A stretch of 64,000 nt of DNA from Diphasiastrum complanatum (GCA_029204225.1 CM055094.1:24264541-24328540); one strand, 5' to 3'; positions 10,850 to 22,101 are shown, counted from the stretch's first letter. The notes: a model not told the origin generated them from the letters alone. Translations and numbers: made by a program.

Positions 10850-11705
10850 CATGTGGAACGGAATGCTTCGCTCGAATCAACCGAGCTAGCATGGTGGTCT
10901 GTAATCGTGAGAGACTGGCCCAGTGTGAAGAAGGGAGACCTGCACACCATGTCTCTGCCGCATATAAAGCCGTGGGGGTAACAATGGTATCAAAGAGGTG
11001 ACACTGCGAGCATCCTGGATGGACTTCCGGAAACAAAATCGCTCTAGCTGAACAAGGGAGGCATGTCCCTTCCCCAGTCGAGTGGTAGTGGCCTGTCTCA
11101 TGCTAAAAGTAGGACCTGAGAAAAGGACCCCCAAGTATGTGTAGGAAGGGACCACCTCTAGAATCTGCCCACCCAAAGTAAGCTCATGTCGCTACATGAA
11201 TGCTCTCGAAGTGTTGGTCTTCACAATGTTTACCCCTAGGCCCCATCTGGTGCGTGCACTATCAAGAAAGCGCACTCGTCCATCTCGGTAAATGACTCGT
11301 CTGCCAGACTCACGGGCTACCTGAAAGGCTTTACGCCTCTCCTCTACCTGGATATATGTGAGGTCGTCATCCATATAGATAGTGGTGCCACAAAGCTTAG
11401 ATCTGCACCTCAACGCATCTCGGTGACTCTCTAGAGAAGTGAAACGGATAACGAGTGTAGCTGCATCTCAGGTGGTCCTCCAAGCTGTATCTAGCCCATC
11501 TGTCATGTGTCCTAGAGTGGTCTCGAGAAATCTCGTGGCTTTAGCAATGGCATCATGTGTGTCCGGTATCCCACGAACCCTGATGTTGTGGGCCTTTTGC
11601 TCCCTTGACCTCTCTTCCGAAATGGTGGCTGAGATGACGGAGGAGATGGGGGCGTTAGGCTTGGTGCCTTTCTGCAAGACTGTTGCCCACGAATCTTAGC
11701 CATCA
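10850..11705 (-). pseudogene. internally deleted LINE (ORF1 end fused to RT end), antisense
   Basis: On the minus strand, 11700-11430 encodes the ORF1 RRM-like region (SREQKAHNIRVRGIPD and following) and 11413-11230 the ORF1 C-terminal part (MDDDLTYIQVEERRKAFQVA). At about 11245 the frame passes straight into the end of the ORF2 reverse transcriptase (WGLGVNIVKTNT, then PSYTYLGVLFSGP near 11140) and on to AAETW and MLARLIRAKH (about 10870). The endonuclease and the catalytic RT are gone, leaving an ORF1 to RT-thumb fusion. Similarity ends near 10850. Confidence 0.75.
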
Positions 11706-11721
11706 CCATCGCGAGGCACCC

Positions 11722-12404
11722 CGATGGAGGCGAGTGTCGACTACATCTGGGCTTTTTCCGCGGTGGCACAGCTATAGGAATCTCATCATCGGAGGCATCA
11801 GCATGTGATCGAGTCCGAAAGAAGCCAGTGAGAAGCAGTTGATGGGAGTCTAACCCCAGGTGATCTGGTACAGGCAGATGAGACTAACGGAGAGTAAGCA
11901 TCTCACGAACAAGAAGTCCCAAGCAACGAGCATCAAGATAGGAGACAAAACTGCGAAGTGTATGCAGGCCATCGCAAAAGAGACAATAATACCTCCCCCA
12001 TATCTCATAATACAACGGACATCTGAGGAGGAAATGGGCTTCATCTTCCGCCTCCTGCAACGAGCCCAAGTGACATATACGATGTTCTCGGGGGATATCC
12101 CATGCACGACCGGCCTCAATAGCAGGCTGATGAGAGGAAATGCGCAACTGCCCAAGACGATAGCACAGGCCGTGCGATAGGAGCTCTGAGAGATAGAGCG
12201 GCAACAATGGCAAACCAGAAGGATCCAAAGAGAAGAAGTGTGTCTGGTAATAGCTCAGTCGAACGTGGGAAGGTGGGAGGGAGCTCCAAGTCTGCTGCAT
12301 ATATCGACGGAATAAATAGCCTCAGATATATGAATGCGTACCCGAGAAAGATCCATGATAGAGATGCCCAGATGTCATAAGAGATCAGATGCCTGCTGGT
12401 ACCA
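11722..12404 (-). pseudogene. 5'-truncated LINE ORF2 end with zf-RVT, antisense
   Basis: The minus-strand reading starts right after a GA tract with the ORF2 C-terminal region (MQQTWSSLPPSHVRLSYYQ), then the zinc-finger segment normally near the ORF2 end (ICHLGSLQEAEDEAHFLLRC), ending with PIAVPP near 11760. The plus-strand LINE at 23.5-24.0 kb is a close relative but has a stop codon after PIAVPP where this copy reads CGG. Homology to that copy stops at about 11722. Confidence 0.75.
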
Positions 12405-12438
12405 GGAGAGAGAGAGAGAGAATAGAATAGAATAGAAT
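12405..12438. repeat. GA tract plus AATAG repeats at a LINE tail
   Basis: (GA)n at 12410-12420 is followed by about three AATAG units to 12438. On the minus strand this is an ATTCT-rich tail then a CT tract, lying exactly between the 3' end of one LINE and the 5' truncation point of the next. Confidence 0.8.
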
Positions 12439-12727
12439 ATATTAATGTCGTTTGGGTGCCCTTGGGCAAATAAGACAAAGAAAAAGTACATGAGAAAGGA
12501 GGGTTGTTATTTCTATCTGCTAAAGCTTTAAATGGAATAAACTGGAAATAAAACCAAAGCTTAACCTCCAGCTATGGTGAGGGTACAAAAGCAGTAGCTT
12601 AACCACCAGCTACACGGAGGAGTACAACTCACTAACTGAAAGAGAAAAACTGTGTGATCTGGTGTGAGGCACACGGTGGCGTCTGATGACGAACTCTGGA
12701 CGGTCGAGGAAGACGCTGGAGCTTCTG

Positions 12728-15700
12728 TCAGCGAGCTGGAATGTCAATCTCACTATCAGAAGTATCCTCCCTAACTCTTTTCTGAAAGAAAAGTGTAATA
12801 TGTGTCTGGCTGTGGTCAACATCCTGATCATCCGGCATAAGTGAAGATCTCAAGGAGAACAACTCTCGCAAAAGTAAACCAACACATCTCGCATCGGGAT
12901 AGGCAAAGAAGGAAGCGTGAGTGGAGTGTCCCGATAAAGACAGTGGTATCTGCCTCTGATCTCATAGTAAGCTGGACATAAGAAAATAAAGTGAAACTCA
13001 TCCTCAACCTCCTGTAATGTACAGCACCGACAGATTTGTAATGGTCGTGGCATGTCTGCGTATCTGCTAGTCTCAATAGCGAGCTGATGAGAAGAGACCC
13101 GAAGCTGACTGATGCGGTAGCGCAGGCCAAAAGACAACGGCTGGGAGAGATAACTCGGTCTAACGGGAAGCCCTGAAGCATCTAAGTGAAGAAAGTGAAT
13201 GCGGTAGAACTGAAGCTTAACCCGTGAAGGATCAAGGTGAGACCAAACAGTATGTATGTATGCTCTGTAGATCCGTCTACAAATGAACGCATGAGTCCAG
13301 CTATGTAGAAAGTCCGAAGCATACTGAAACCATGAAGACTTAGCCCGCTGCCCAGCCAAAGTGCGAGAGGATGTAAAAGCCGCTACCACGTATCTGGAGG
13401 AATCAAGCTCTGAGATTCTGTGAATGAATGTGATGATCCTGAAAATAGCCTCGACAAGCAGTGGAGGAGAAGCAAACTCCGCCAAAATAATCTCTTGAGG
13501 AAAGGACTGCTTGGCCCGAATCATCCGGCTAAGCATGTGAATCTGTAAATGCGAGATATCACTCCAAGTATCTCTAGATAAGCCTGGGCGCCATGTCTCT
13601 GCTGAGTACAGTGCCACTGGAGAAACAGTCAAAGAAAAGAGGTGACATCGTGTGTCTGGATCGTGCACATAATAAGTAGAGGAAAACCTCTCCATCTGAA
13701 CAAGAGCAGAGCTCCCCTTGCGGAGCCTAGCCAATGCAGCTGGTCAAAACGAAAGCAATGGGCCAGAAAAGATAACACCCAGGTATGTGTAAGACGCTAC
13801 TATCTCTAGAGGCTGTCCATCAAAATAGAACATAGTGTCTCTCATATGCTGCCTGTTAGTGTTAAACACCATAACCTTAGTCTTTCCAATGTTCACCATT
13901 AGCCCCCATATCTGACAGAAAGTATACAAAGCATCCAGATGTCGCTGAAGTCCTGTAGCTGAACTAGATAGTAAAACCACATCATCTGCATAAAGAAGGA
14001 TGGGGATAACAATATCTGCTAAAGGACAACCATCACCCCCTTCTTCCCGAATAATACGCTCAAGGTCATCAATGTATAAAGCAAAAGGGGTGGGTGATAA
14101 AGGACATCCCTGCTTTACTCCGACCATACTATGAATATATGAAGACCATCCATCTCCATCACAAAATCTAACCAAAACTCTCTCATATAATGTGATGATA
14201 GCAGCAATGATCTCCTGTGAGAAACCAAGGGATGCCAGACGCTGGAGCAGCAAGTGTCGCGGAACTGAATCAAATGCTTTGCGGAAGTCCACAAAACAGC
14301 ATTAGACTCTCTGTTTCCTGAACTTCGCTGCCTCAATGATACATCTCAGTATGAACAAAACCGAACCATAGAGCTTAGCCATAGTGTGGCTGATCATAAT
14401 AGTACGATAGTTGTCTATATTCAGAGGATCACCAGCCTTAAGTATAGGGTGCAAAAGGTTAGCACACCAAGGTGTGGGAAAGCCAAACATAACAGATTGG
14501 TTAAAAACGTAGGAGATGTATGGAGCAACAATATGGGCGATAGGTTTTAGAAAGTCCATACTTAGAGAGTCAACATCAATGGCTTTATGGTTTTGGCCAT
14601 TTTTTATGGCATTTTCAATCATGGACGGAGTGAAAAGGGTGAATTCTGAAGGTCGGGGTGAGAGAGAGATGGAAGGGGAGTCAACTGTATAAAGTTTTCC
14701 AGCATAGTCAATCCACGATTCAATGGCAATAGGAGCTGGCATACATGAGGTTTTAGAGAACATCTTCCAAATGCAGGTGGAAGAAGAAGAGTTCAAAGAA
14801 TCGATGAGTTTTTGTGCCAGAGACTGAAAGTACATGGTCTTCTTCTGCAAAGTCATCCTACGGTATTCTCTTTGTTTAGATGCTAAGGTGTCGGGAGAAT
14901 GATTTTGAGCATAAACAACTTGCTTGTGTAGAGAGAGGACTCATCATCATACCATCTATTGTAAGTGCGTTTATGAGATGAGAAAGTTTTGGGAGGATAT
15001 GCAGTATTGGCTGAGCAAAGAAGTGACTGAGATAAAAAGGTGGCTTGCTGGTCTACTGAAGATGAGAAGGGGAAATCGTTGAGCATTGTGGCCAGAGATG
15101 AAGTGTAAGTAGGAAGACCAATTGGAGAGAAAGAAGGACGATGGTGGCGTGTGGAATGCGGAGTCGTAACAGTACCAAGAGTAGCATGGCCAAGAGACAG
15201 GAGCAATAGAGAGTGATCAGAGATGGTGGGTGCATAATACGAAAAGTATGAAGAAACGGAATTAAGGCTGGTGAGCCAACGAAGTAGTCAACAACGCTGT
15301 GTCCACCACCGTGCGAATGGCAGGTAAAAACTGATGATGATGGCCACCGGGAAAGGCCATTCAGAATGGCTAAAGAGTGAGCTTCTGCAAGTCCAATCAA
15401 CTGTTCTCCAAAGTGTGTAGCTGGGGTATCAGCATCCTGAGAGGTCCTATCCAAACCCACATCCAAAACCTGAATATGTAGGAAATCACTATCTGCATGA
15501 AACTCTGTCTGCTAGGTGTTGGTTTGAGCGTTAAAATCGCCTGCTAATAAAATAAGGCCCTGCTGTGCAAAGCTGGCTATATCATTGGAAAGAGCCTGGA
15601 AGGGGTCACCACCATAATCTGCAAAAACTGATGTCTGGAGATCTTGAGGTAGCCCTAAGAAGTGACCATAAAACTGTAACCAAATAAATCGTGCAAATGG

Positions 15701-15990
15701 ATCACTTTTGAGTAGCTTAAAATGAGTACGAAAAACTTCCTTGGTAAGACATGCAACACCACCAGATCCATGCGTGGTTTTTCCTCTTACAAAAGGCCTG
15801 TACGCTGAATACCATGAGTAATTCGGAATAACTGGAAGAGGTCGATATAGTGATTCATGAGTCTCCGCTAATAGCAAAATATCACATTTCTGTAAAAATG
15901 AGTGAAAATCCCCTGCCGAAGAAGATGAAAGCACACCGTTACAATTTCAGAAACCAATCCGTAATGGTTGAGGGGATCTCCGGTTGTTGT
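12728..15990 (-). pseudogene. LINE ORF2 (endonuclease, reverse transcriptase, zf-RVT), broken
   Basis: Endonuclease motifs appear as CDILLLAETHESLYRP (about 15880-15835), GDFNAQT (about 15525) and a GGGHSVVDYF-like stretch (about 15305). The reverse transcriptase has a pre-palm part at 14856-14302, the palm (FRKAFDSVPRHLLL, GVKQGCPLSP near 14115, and the catalytic YADD near 13990), then SYTYLGVIFSGP. The C-terminal part carries the zinc-finger-like CRCCTLQEVEDEFHFIFLC (about 13030-12975), and the reading ends at a TGA at 12730-12728 after a frameshift near 12890. Compared with the copy at 33.2 kb, a segment between AKLYGSVL and IIEAAK is missing (near 14345). A TGG-to-TGA change disrupts the IGFWNC start of the endonuclease. 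Cellular role: target-primed reverse transcription. Confidence 0.88.
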
Positions 15991-16916
15991 GCCCGGGATT
16001 CCCGATTTCTGATTGTGAAATCTTATCGTAGAATTTAGGTTTGCCTTCAATAAAGACCACTCTTTGATTCCTAGCATTGGCCTCCTGAATGACCAATTTC
16101 CTCGCTTGTCATTGTGTGTGTGTTAGGTCGTCATCCATAAGAATAAAAGATCCTTTGAGCTTAGCTCGAAGGCGTAAAGCAGATTTACGTTGTTCAATGG
16201 AGCGAAACTTTATGAATGATTTACTCCGCCAAGCAGTGTCAAATCCCTCCAGATTATGTGCAAGTTTAGATGCAAGAAGGTCTTTCGCCTCATCAAGTGC
16301 CTTGTTTCCATTAGGGATACCCCTAACTCATTTATTAAGATCTTGGCTCTTCTCTCTTGTTTTGTAAAAATATTCTCTAAGGTAGAATTCACTAACAAAG
16401 GCTGAACTTGGTTAGAGGAATTACCAGCTTGCTTAAGAACTGAAGCCCAAGTACGAGTGTCTTCCACTTCCTTTGCCAAAGATGAGATTTTACTTTCCAC
16501 ATATTGTTGTGAATGAGTATCCTGTATCCCTTTCTCTTTCATCCTGTCAATGGTGCTTTGCAAATCCTTATTTTGCAGACTGACCCTGGTAAGTTCTCCA
16601 TGAAGTGTCTGATTTTGTAGCTGCAATTTTCCGATAAATTGGAACACTTCTTTGAACTGGTGTTTTAGGTAGCTGTTGAGAGATTCAAAGTCGGATAAGT
16701 TGCTAGGTTGTAATTGTTCAACAGGGATATGGTAAGCAAGGCAGGAATCTGTATGAGATAGCTGCAATGGAGAATGAGATGATGAGAAGGACAGACCGGC
16801 AAATGAAAGGGAAGAGCCAGCGATGCTGACTGGCCATCAGAATGGCCATCATAAGCCTAGTCAAGAAAAGCACGGGAAGAGGGGGGTGAAGCTCCATCAC
16901 ATTTGGTAGAGGCCAT
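15965..16916 (-). pseudogene. LINE ORF1 (coiled coil plus RRM-like RNA-binding protein), broken
   Basis: The start ATG is at 16916 (MASTKCDGASPP..), followed by an in-frame stop about 19 codons later. The main readable block (16767-16210) is rich in heptad-like Leu/Gln/Lys (..LNSYLKHQFKEVFQFIGKLQ..), which suggests a coiled coil, then a basic KQERRAKILI segment that begins the RRM-like part. The C-terminal part reads FILMDDDLTHTQ and KPKFYDKISQ (about 16140-16020). ORF1 proteins of plant LINEs bind their RNA as multimers; that role is family knowledge. Confidence 0.75.
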
Positions 16917-16960
16917 ATGCAGACTCAGACCCAGGTGTGGAAAGCTCTGAAACTTAAATA

Positions 16961-17105
16961 GAACTTCTTTCCTCTTGCTGTCAGCTTTGCTCAGAGAATG
17001 AAGATCACTTTGAAAAAGTGCGCAATTTTCTCAGACTTTGCTGCTGATGCTAAAAAGCTGGCCAGCTTCTTTAAACCCTGTACTCTCAGGAATGAAAACT
17101 CTGCC
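16961..17105. other. boundary sequence next to LINE 5' end
   Basis: No family is recognised. It joins the 5' end of LINE copy B to the transporter-like remnant. Open frames occur on both strands but none resembles the transporter in frame, so it may be the frameshifted continuation of that exon. Confidence 0.35.
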
Positions 17106-17330
17106 CTAGCATCCCGCAATCCAGTTCGAAGAGCAAGCACAACCTCCCTGTATTGCCTTTGGAAGAAAGGAAGCTTGAGTTCGTGTTTGTGACCATGCAA
17201 AAAGAGAACCTCCACCCGCAAGACCGATAGCTTTGCAAAGGGATACGATGCTCATGGCCAAACCATTGGCAGAACCTCGTTGATCTTGTCTCACGGAGTT
17301 GTTGATTAAGAGAAATGATCCCATAGTGTT
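17106..17330 (-). pseudogene. remnant of a MFS transporter exon resembling plant ZIFL proteins
   Basis: The minus-strand reading from about 17324 contains NNSVRQDQRGSANGLAMS, then SLCKAIGLAGGGSLFAWSQ and ASFLP. This pattern (N-N-x-V near Q-R-G-x-A-N-G, then K-A-x-G-x-A-G-G-x-x-F-x-W-S) resembles the C-terminal membrane segment of plant ZINC INDUCED FACILITATOR-LIKE transporters as I remember the family. The frame is lost about 50 codons in and no further exons are seen. It is either the end of a host gene cut up by transposons or a captured gene fragment. No search was possible. Confidence 0.5.
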
Positions 17331-17653
17331 TGATACTCAGTCTCACTTGATCACTCTTGATTTCAGGGACTTTCTTCCCACTCCGACGAAAAATTACAAC
17401 ACCAGGGTACAAACTGAAGCAAATGCGACCACAGATCTTGCGAAAAGACGTCCAACCGGAAGCCGCTCCAGAGGCGATTCACATGAACGAATGAGAGAGA
17501 GCCACAGCTATTTCACGAGCCATTGAGGGAGCTACAATCGCTGCCAAGAATCCATCACTGCAAGGTTGTTCAAGGAGTACAAGAAAGTTCTGACGAGACA
17601 GGGCGGATCAAAGCTGGAGCGGATCAGAGCCATTGCTGGAGCACCATCGCTGG

Positions 17654-17655
<2 letters not shown>
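17331..17655. other. unassigned sequence, possibly host-derived
   Basis: Richer in G+C than its surroundings, with a short plus-strand reading ARLFKEYKKVLTRQGGSK (about 17550-17605) that I do not recognise. It runs into a GA microsatellite. Confidence 0.35.

Positions 17656-17714
<59 letters not shown>
17656..17714. repeat. (GA)n microsatellite
   Basis: About 29 uninterrupted GA units, followed by a G-rich run (17717-17737). The open frames through it are artefacts of the dinucleotide repeat. Confidence 0.97.
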
Positions 17715-17718
<4 letters not shown>

Positions 17719-17850
17719 GGGGGCGGGGGGCGGGGGGCGTATCTAATTTTTCTATATGACTTCAGACGAGTGTTTGAACTTAGTATCATGACATTTGCTT
17801 ATCTAGAGACTGAGAGACCTCCAATAAAGATTGTGTTGGCAATGATGGCA

Positions 17851-18905
17851 CTATATGAGTGAGTCATGCGATGTTTTAGGGAGCTTCTCTTGCCTTAATA
17901 TACGTAAGACAATACGGAGATGCTTTACGTGCTCTTTTAGTGTTCTACTATGGATCAATATATCATCTAGAAACACTACCACGAACTTTTCCAAAAATGG
18001 ACGAAACAAGTCGTTCATCATTTGTTGGAAAGTTGTCGAAGCATTAGTCAACCCAAAAGGTAGGACTAGGAACTCATAATAGCCAAATCTTGTCCTAAAA
18101 CCGGTCTTAGATACATCATTCGGATGTATCCTAATTTGATGATATCTCGTACGAAGATCAATTTTTGTGAAGTATTTTGCTCCATTCAATTGATCTATGA
18201 GATCATCCATCCTAGGCAATGGGTATTTATTTTTTACGATAACTTTGTTCAAACCCTTGTAATCCACACATAGCTGGAAACCGCCATCCTCCTTATTCAT
18301 CAGAAGAACGAGCGCTCCCCATGGTGACTTACTTGATCTGATATGTCCCATCCTAAGGTATTCCTCAATTTGCCTAGTCACTTCCCCGTCTTCCTTGACT
18401 AAACCTATGAGGTTGTTTGAAAACAGGGCAGCTACTGGACAATTATTCAATTTTATGGTCCATTGACCATGTGTGTGGTAAACCATAAGGGAGTTGTTTT
18501 GGAAAAATGTCGTTAAACTCTTGTTTTGCATTAATTGGTGTTCATGATGAGAATTTTCGGTGTCATTTAGAGAAAACACATCCACATCAGAACCATCAAG
18601 AATATCACAATGCAATCGAGATTTTAAAACAAGGTGAAACAACTCATAATCAGAATCATGCAATTTTTCCATTACTTCTGTCGAGGAAACCATCAGCGAT
18701 GGGAGTACATCAGTCTCTCCAAGAATAGAGATTATTTTACCAAACTTATCTTTAAATACCAATGAATGGTTTATAAAATCTATTTCTAAAGAATCTGATT
18801 AGTATGAAATCATTCATAGCCTAAGATGAGATCAGTGCAATCGAGATTCATGACGTGAAAGTCGAGTCACTCGGCATAGTCCTGCATCCGAAGCTCCAAA
18901 TTAGG
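17851..18905 (-). pseudogene. gypsy protease-end and reverse transcriptase fragment, antisense
   Basis: Read on the minus strand, 18860-18800 shows a retropepsin tail (MNLDCTDLILGYE). The long frame 18762-17851 then holds a short inter-domain region and the [52 protein letters not shown], and the catalytic FLDDIL near 17970. It ends shortly after the RT palm; RNase H and integrase are absent, as are LTRs. The frame of about 300 codons is unbroken, so this fragment is younger than the fossils to its left. It differs clearly from the G4 and G5 gypsy lineages of this window. Confidence 0.85.
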
Positions 18906-19834
18906 GACCTTGACATCCCACACAAAATCATGCTTTCATTAAGTTTTCTTTTTTCTGCTTCTACTGCAGAAAGAAGCTGCCTCAGAAGAATATGGCTTGT
19001 ATTCCTATACAACCATTCCATATTCCTACTGATCAAAGCTTTATGTAACTAGCAAGTTTTAAGTATCTAACTTTTTTACAGCTTCCAATAAGAAGTGATT
19101 AAACTGGATTTAGGCTGCTGATTCTACCAACAGTTTAGCTTAATAACATGCTGAAACTGTTTCTTTGGCTATTCTAACAAACAGCTTGCTAAATAGCATT
19201 CAAGCACTGGGTACAAGCATGTCATAAACCATAAAAAACGTAACCACTCATTAACAACAAATTATCCCCAAATTCGAATAATTGCTAAGTGATTATAAGA
19301 AGTCTCACAAGAAAAACCAGCATTTAACCTCTCATACTGAAGCAAAAAAATTTCGATTGAACTTAGGCTTTTTGAAGGCTCAACTGTTCAGCTTTCAAAC
19401 GGCTGGAAATTTCCCTATCGTCAAAAAGCAATCGACAAAAGTAATTGCAAAAACTTAATGAAAAATGTGAATCAAAATTCCTTCCAAACCCACTATTCAA
19501 GAGCATATTTCAAAATAACCGATTGCAACCTTGGTAGTGCACATACTATACAATCGATCCCTCTCTAAAAGCCGTGAATTTGGGAAATTTGAAACACCCG
19601 CCAAGCTTTCGTGCGAAACCTTTGCTCCAAAAAGTCCAAGAATCGGGACACCACACGAAGATCTGCGCTTGTGCTATCAAGGACATACCAAGTGGAAAAG
19701 TCAAAAGTAGGAGTTGAAGGGTTGCCCTAAAGTGGCTACATACCCTAGTTTGGGGTGAAACCCTACTTGCTAGAAGTTGTTTTTTTTTTCCTGAATCCTT
19801 TCAAGTTGAGCTTCTGTTTGAACAAGATTTTAGC
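18906..19834. other. unassigned AT-rich stretch
   Basis: It lies between the antisense gypsy fragment and a plus-strand copia gag. It could include the copia 5' LTR or leader, but I found no matching 3' copy. No gene is recognised. Confidence 0.4.
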
Positions 19835-20027
19835 ATGGCTAGTCTTGGAGAGAGTCTATTGGTGAATCAAGCATACTTGATGGCACTAACTATAGGGTGT
19901 GGAAGTTCAAGATGGCTAACATCTTGATGGAAAAGAATTGCTTGGAGATAGTTACAGGTAGAGAGCTTGTACCTACACCTGATCCTGATTTGAAGGACTA
20001 CATAAGCAGAAGGCAGAAGGCACATAT
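19835..20027 (+). pseudogene. copia gag start (copia D), truncated
   Basis: After ATG 19835 and an early frameshift, the reading SILDGTNYRVWKFKM, then LMEKNCLEIVTG and DLKDYISRRQKA, matches the N-terminal copia gag pattern (LDGxNYxxWKxxMxxxL). It is cut at 20028 by a small LTR element; the rest of gag and most of pol are missing and similarity resumes only with RNase H at 21540. Confidence 0.75.
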
Positions 20028-20338
20028 TGTCAGAATTCCCATCATTGAATCTGATAATTGCTAAGAAAATCAGGTGATGAACGCTACGTTACCACCCATC
20101 CATAGAGGTATTGCCAACTCTCCCTGGTGCACTGGATCTATAGACCACTATCAAGCAAGCTCAGATCTCCGATAATCTATGGTGTCCCATACCACCAAGC
20201 CTTACCCTCAACCCTCGCCTACCTACATCTTGAGGCCTAGATTAACGTCCTGATTTGACGACCAGTGGAAGAGCTCTTCGTTCTCCAGGAGAGAATGAAT
20301 GACAAGCTCATGGAGATCCGCCTGTGGTACCTCTTCCA
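20028..20338 (-). repeat. left (3') LTR of the TRIM-like element
   Basis: Begins TGTCAGAATTCCC on the plus strand and shares long blocks with 21013-21313, such as GAGAGAATGAATGACAAGCT. It is adjacent to the polypurine tract at 20339-20358. Confidence 0.75.
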
Positions 20339-20995
20339 TTCCCTCCCCCTCTTTCTTTAGATTCAAGCTTAAAATTTTTGTTCAAAACTACAAGCTTATA
20401 CAAGCTATGGATTAAAAGATGTTAGAAATTCTTTTAATCTTAGCTTTAAGCTTAATAAGTTTAAGCTATCAACTTATAAAAGTTTCACAATGATTTAAGT
20501 TATGAAACTTTTATCATAGGCTTTTATACTTATGTTTTTCTTTTGGGCTTGTAACCTGTACTTTGAAAGTACACACAAAAGCTTATAGCTTTTAAGCGTC
20601 CCCAACGCTCGGATGCGGGTGCTCGGGGAATGTTTCTTTTTTTTGGTTCTTACAAAAAAAATTTCAAACAAATTTTGAAACTGTCAAATTTTTGGCTTCC
20701 AAAATGCCAAAAGTTTTTCACAACTGTTAGAAAACATAAGTTTTGACGGTTCCATGTGCTATTTCCGACATTTGGGTTTTTAGAACATGGTTCTACAAAT
20801 TTTGCACCCTTAACGGCTACCAAAAAACCAAAAGACCCATAAAAAAAAGCCTTGTAGCATGTATACAAGGCCAAAAACCTATCCAAACGACGTCGGATTT
20901 CGACGAAACAAAAAGAAAAGTTCATAGCGATCAAACCATGAATACTAAGCAACAAGAAGTTTTAACCAACCAAAACTTAAATTGAAACAAGGATC

Positions 20996-21010
20996 GGTGC
21001 TTTGATACCA
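20996..21010 (-). other. primer binding site, tRNA-iMet type (TRIM-like element)
   Basis: On the minus strand TGGTATCAAAGCACC directly follows the 5' LTR after two bases. One mismatch to the TGGTATCAGAGC site used by the other LTR elements here. Confidence 0.7.
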
Positions 21011-21012
21011 AA

Positions 21013-21313
21013 TGTTAGAATCCCCATCGTCGAATCCAGTCATTGCTAAGACAATCAGATGACGAACACTACATTGTCGTCCATCCATAAAGGTACTGCC
21101 ACCTCTCCCCTGTGCACTGGAGCTATAGACCACGATCGTCGATCAAGCAAGCTTGGATCTCGGTGTCCCATACCACCAGGCCTTATCCTTGACCCTCGCC
21201 TACCTACATCATGAGGCCTAGATAAACGTCCAGACCTGACCACCAGTGGAAGAGCTCTTCATTTTTCAGGAGAGAATGAATGACAAGCTCATGGAGATCC
21301 ACCTCTATATACA
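21013..21313 (-). repeat. right (5') LTR of the TRIM-like element
   Basis: Begins TGTTAGAATCCCC on the plus strand. The right boundary is set where similarity to the left LTR stops and a TATACA end is seen; the exact end is uncertain. Confidence 0.7.
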
Positions 21314-21539
21314 TAGTACAGGTGGGGTCATCTCCACCATAGGCGTCACGCATGACCGGTGACATGTGTCAGTTGTGCACATTGACGCGGGTCCATAACA
21401 AAGGGTCACCTCGCACCAATAGGACATTGACACGTTGTTTACTGAAATGTTTACACAAATGTTTACAGATCCATTGATCCAGAGGATCTGTTTATTACGG
21501 TTCTTTTGATCCTTGCTTACAGCTTCTACAGCTTGGTAT

Positions 21540-22101
21540 TCAGCCTGTTACTAGGCTTCAGGGCATTCGTTATGTGTGCTCTTGATATTACGATGAGAGG
21601 GACTATGACCTATGGATTGGATATACTAATGATGGTGATCTTCAGCTGGAGGTTTATTCAAATTCAGATTGGGAGGATGATAAAGATGATCAGAGATCGA
21701 CGACGGGTTATTGCTTTAGCCTAGGTTTAGGGGCCATTTCTTGGTTTAGCAAGAAGTAGCCCCCACTCTTGCTTTATCATCTACGGAAGGTGAGCATAGG
21801 GCGACCATGAGGATTGCCTATAAAGCTATTTGCTCAAGTAGGACCTACATTGTTAGATTGTGATAACCAAAGTTGCATTCAACTTGCAAGAATTCCAATC
21901 GACCATGCACGAACAAACCAGATAGAGGCGAACCAAAACTTTATATAAGAGAAGGTGCACAATGGTGAGATTGAGCTAACATATTGCGACACCAACAATT
22001 AGATTGCTGATATTTTCATTGAATTATTTAGTAAATACAAGTTTGAGAAGTTCAGAAGATTGCTAGGTGTTAGCTTAAATAGAATTGCCATTAAAGGGGG
22101 G
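21540..22101 (+). pseudogene. copia RNase H and 3' end (copia D)
   Basis: The plus-strand reading includes YSNSDWEDDKDDQRSTTGYC, GAISWFSKK, then LDCDNQSCIQLARIP, HARTNQIE, NGEIELTYCDT and IADIF, which is the usual order at the copia RNase H end. Stops interrupt it, and the central ACEAVWL block is lost. It ends in AAAGGGGGG at 22094-22102, which looks like the polypurine tract. With the gag piece at 19835 it forms one heavily deleted copia. Confidence 0.75.

Larger units (their letters stand above)
12439..16960 (-). mobile_element. nearly full-length L1-like LINE (copy B), decayed
   Basis: The order on the minus strand is ORF1 (from 16916), AP endonuclease (from about 15980), reverse transcriptase, a zinc-finger tail ending near 12728, a 3' UTR, and a 3' end with a short GCCC-AA-GGGC hairpin near 12455-12470 followed by ATTAATA and an ATTCT-type tail. 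All expected non-LTR retrotransposon modules are present but each is interrupted by stops, frameshifts or a deletion, so this copy is inactive. It belongs to a different subfamily from the copies at 11.7 and 23.5 kb, judged by the ORF2 C-terminal part. Confidence 0.88.
20028..21313 (-). mobile_element. miniature LTR retrotransposon (TRIM-like), antisense
   Basis: Two direct repeats of about 300 bp (20028-20338 and 21013-21313), clearly alike but diverged, flank about 670 bp without a recognisable gene. In minus orientation the 5' LTR (right copy) is followed by TGGTATCAAAGCACC (21010-20996), close to the tRNA-iMet primer site TGGTATCAGAGC. The 3' LTR (left copy) is preceded by a polypurine tract (20358-20339). 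The total of about 1.29 kb and the lack of gag-pol fit a terminal-repeat retrotransposon in miniature. It sits inside copia D. I find no matching 5-bp duplication (left CATAT, right TAGTA), so the outer end of the right LTR is uncertain. Confidence 0.72.

Noticed and set aside
17532-17862. Open frames through the (GA)n tract (Arg-Glu or Ser-Leu repeats) on both strands
   Set aside because: They are artefacts of the dinucleotide repeat.
20650-20985. Open frames on both strands inside the TRIM-like element
   Set aside because: About 80-100 codons each, overlapping and without family resemblance; an interior of this size normally has no gene.
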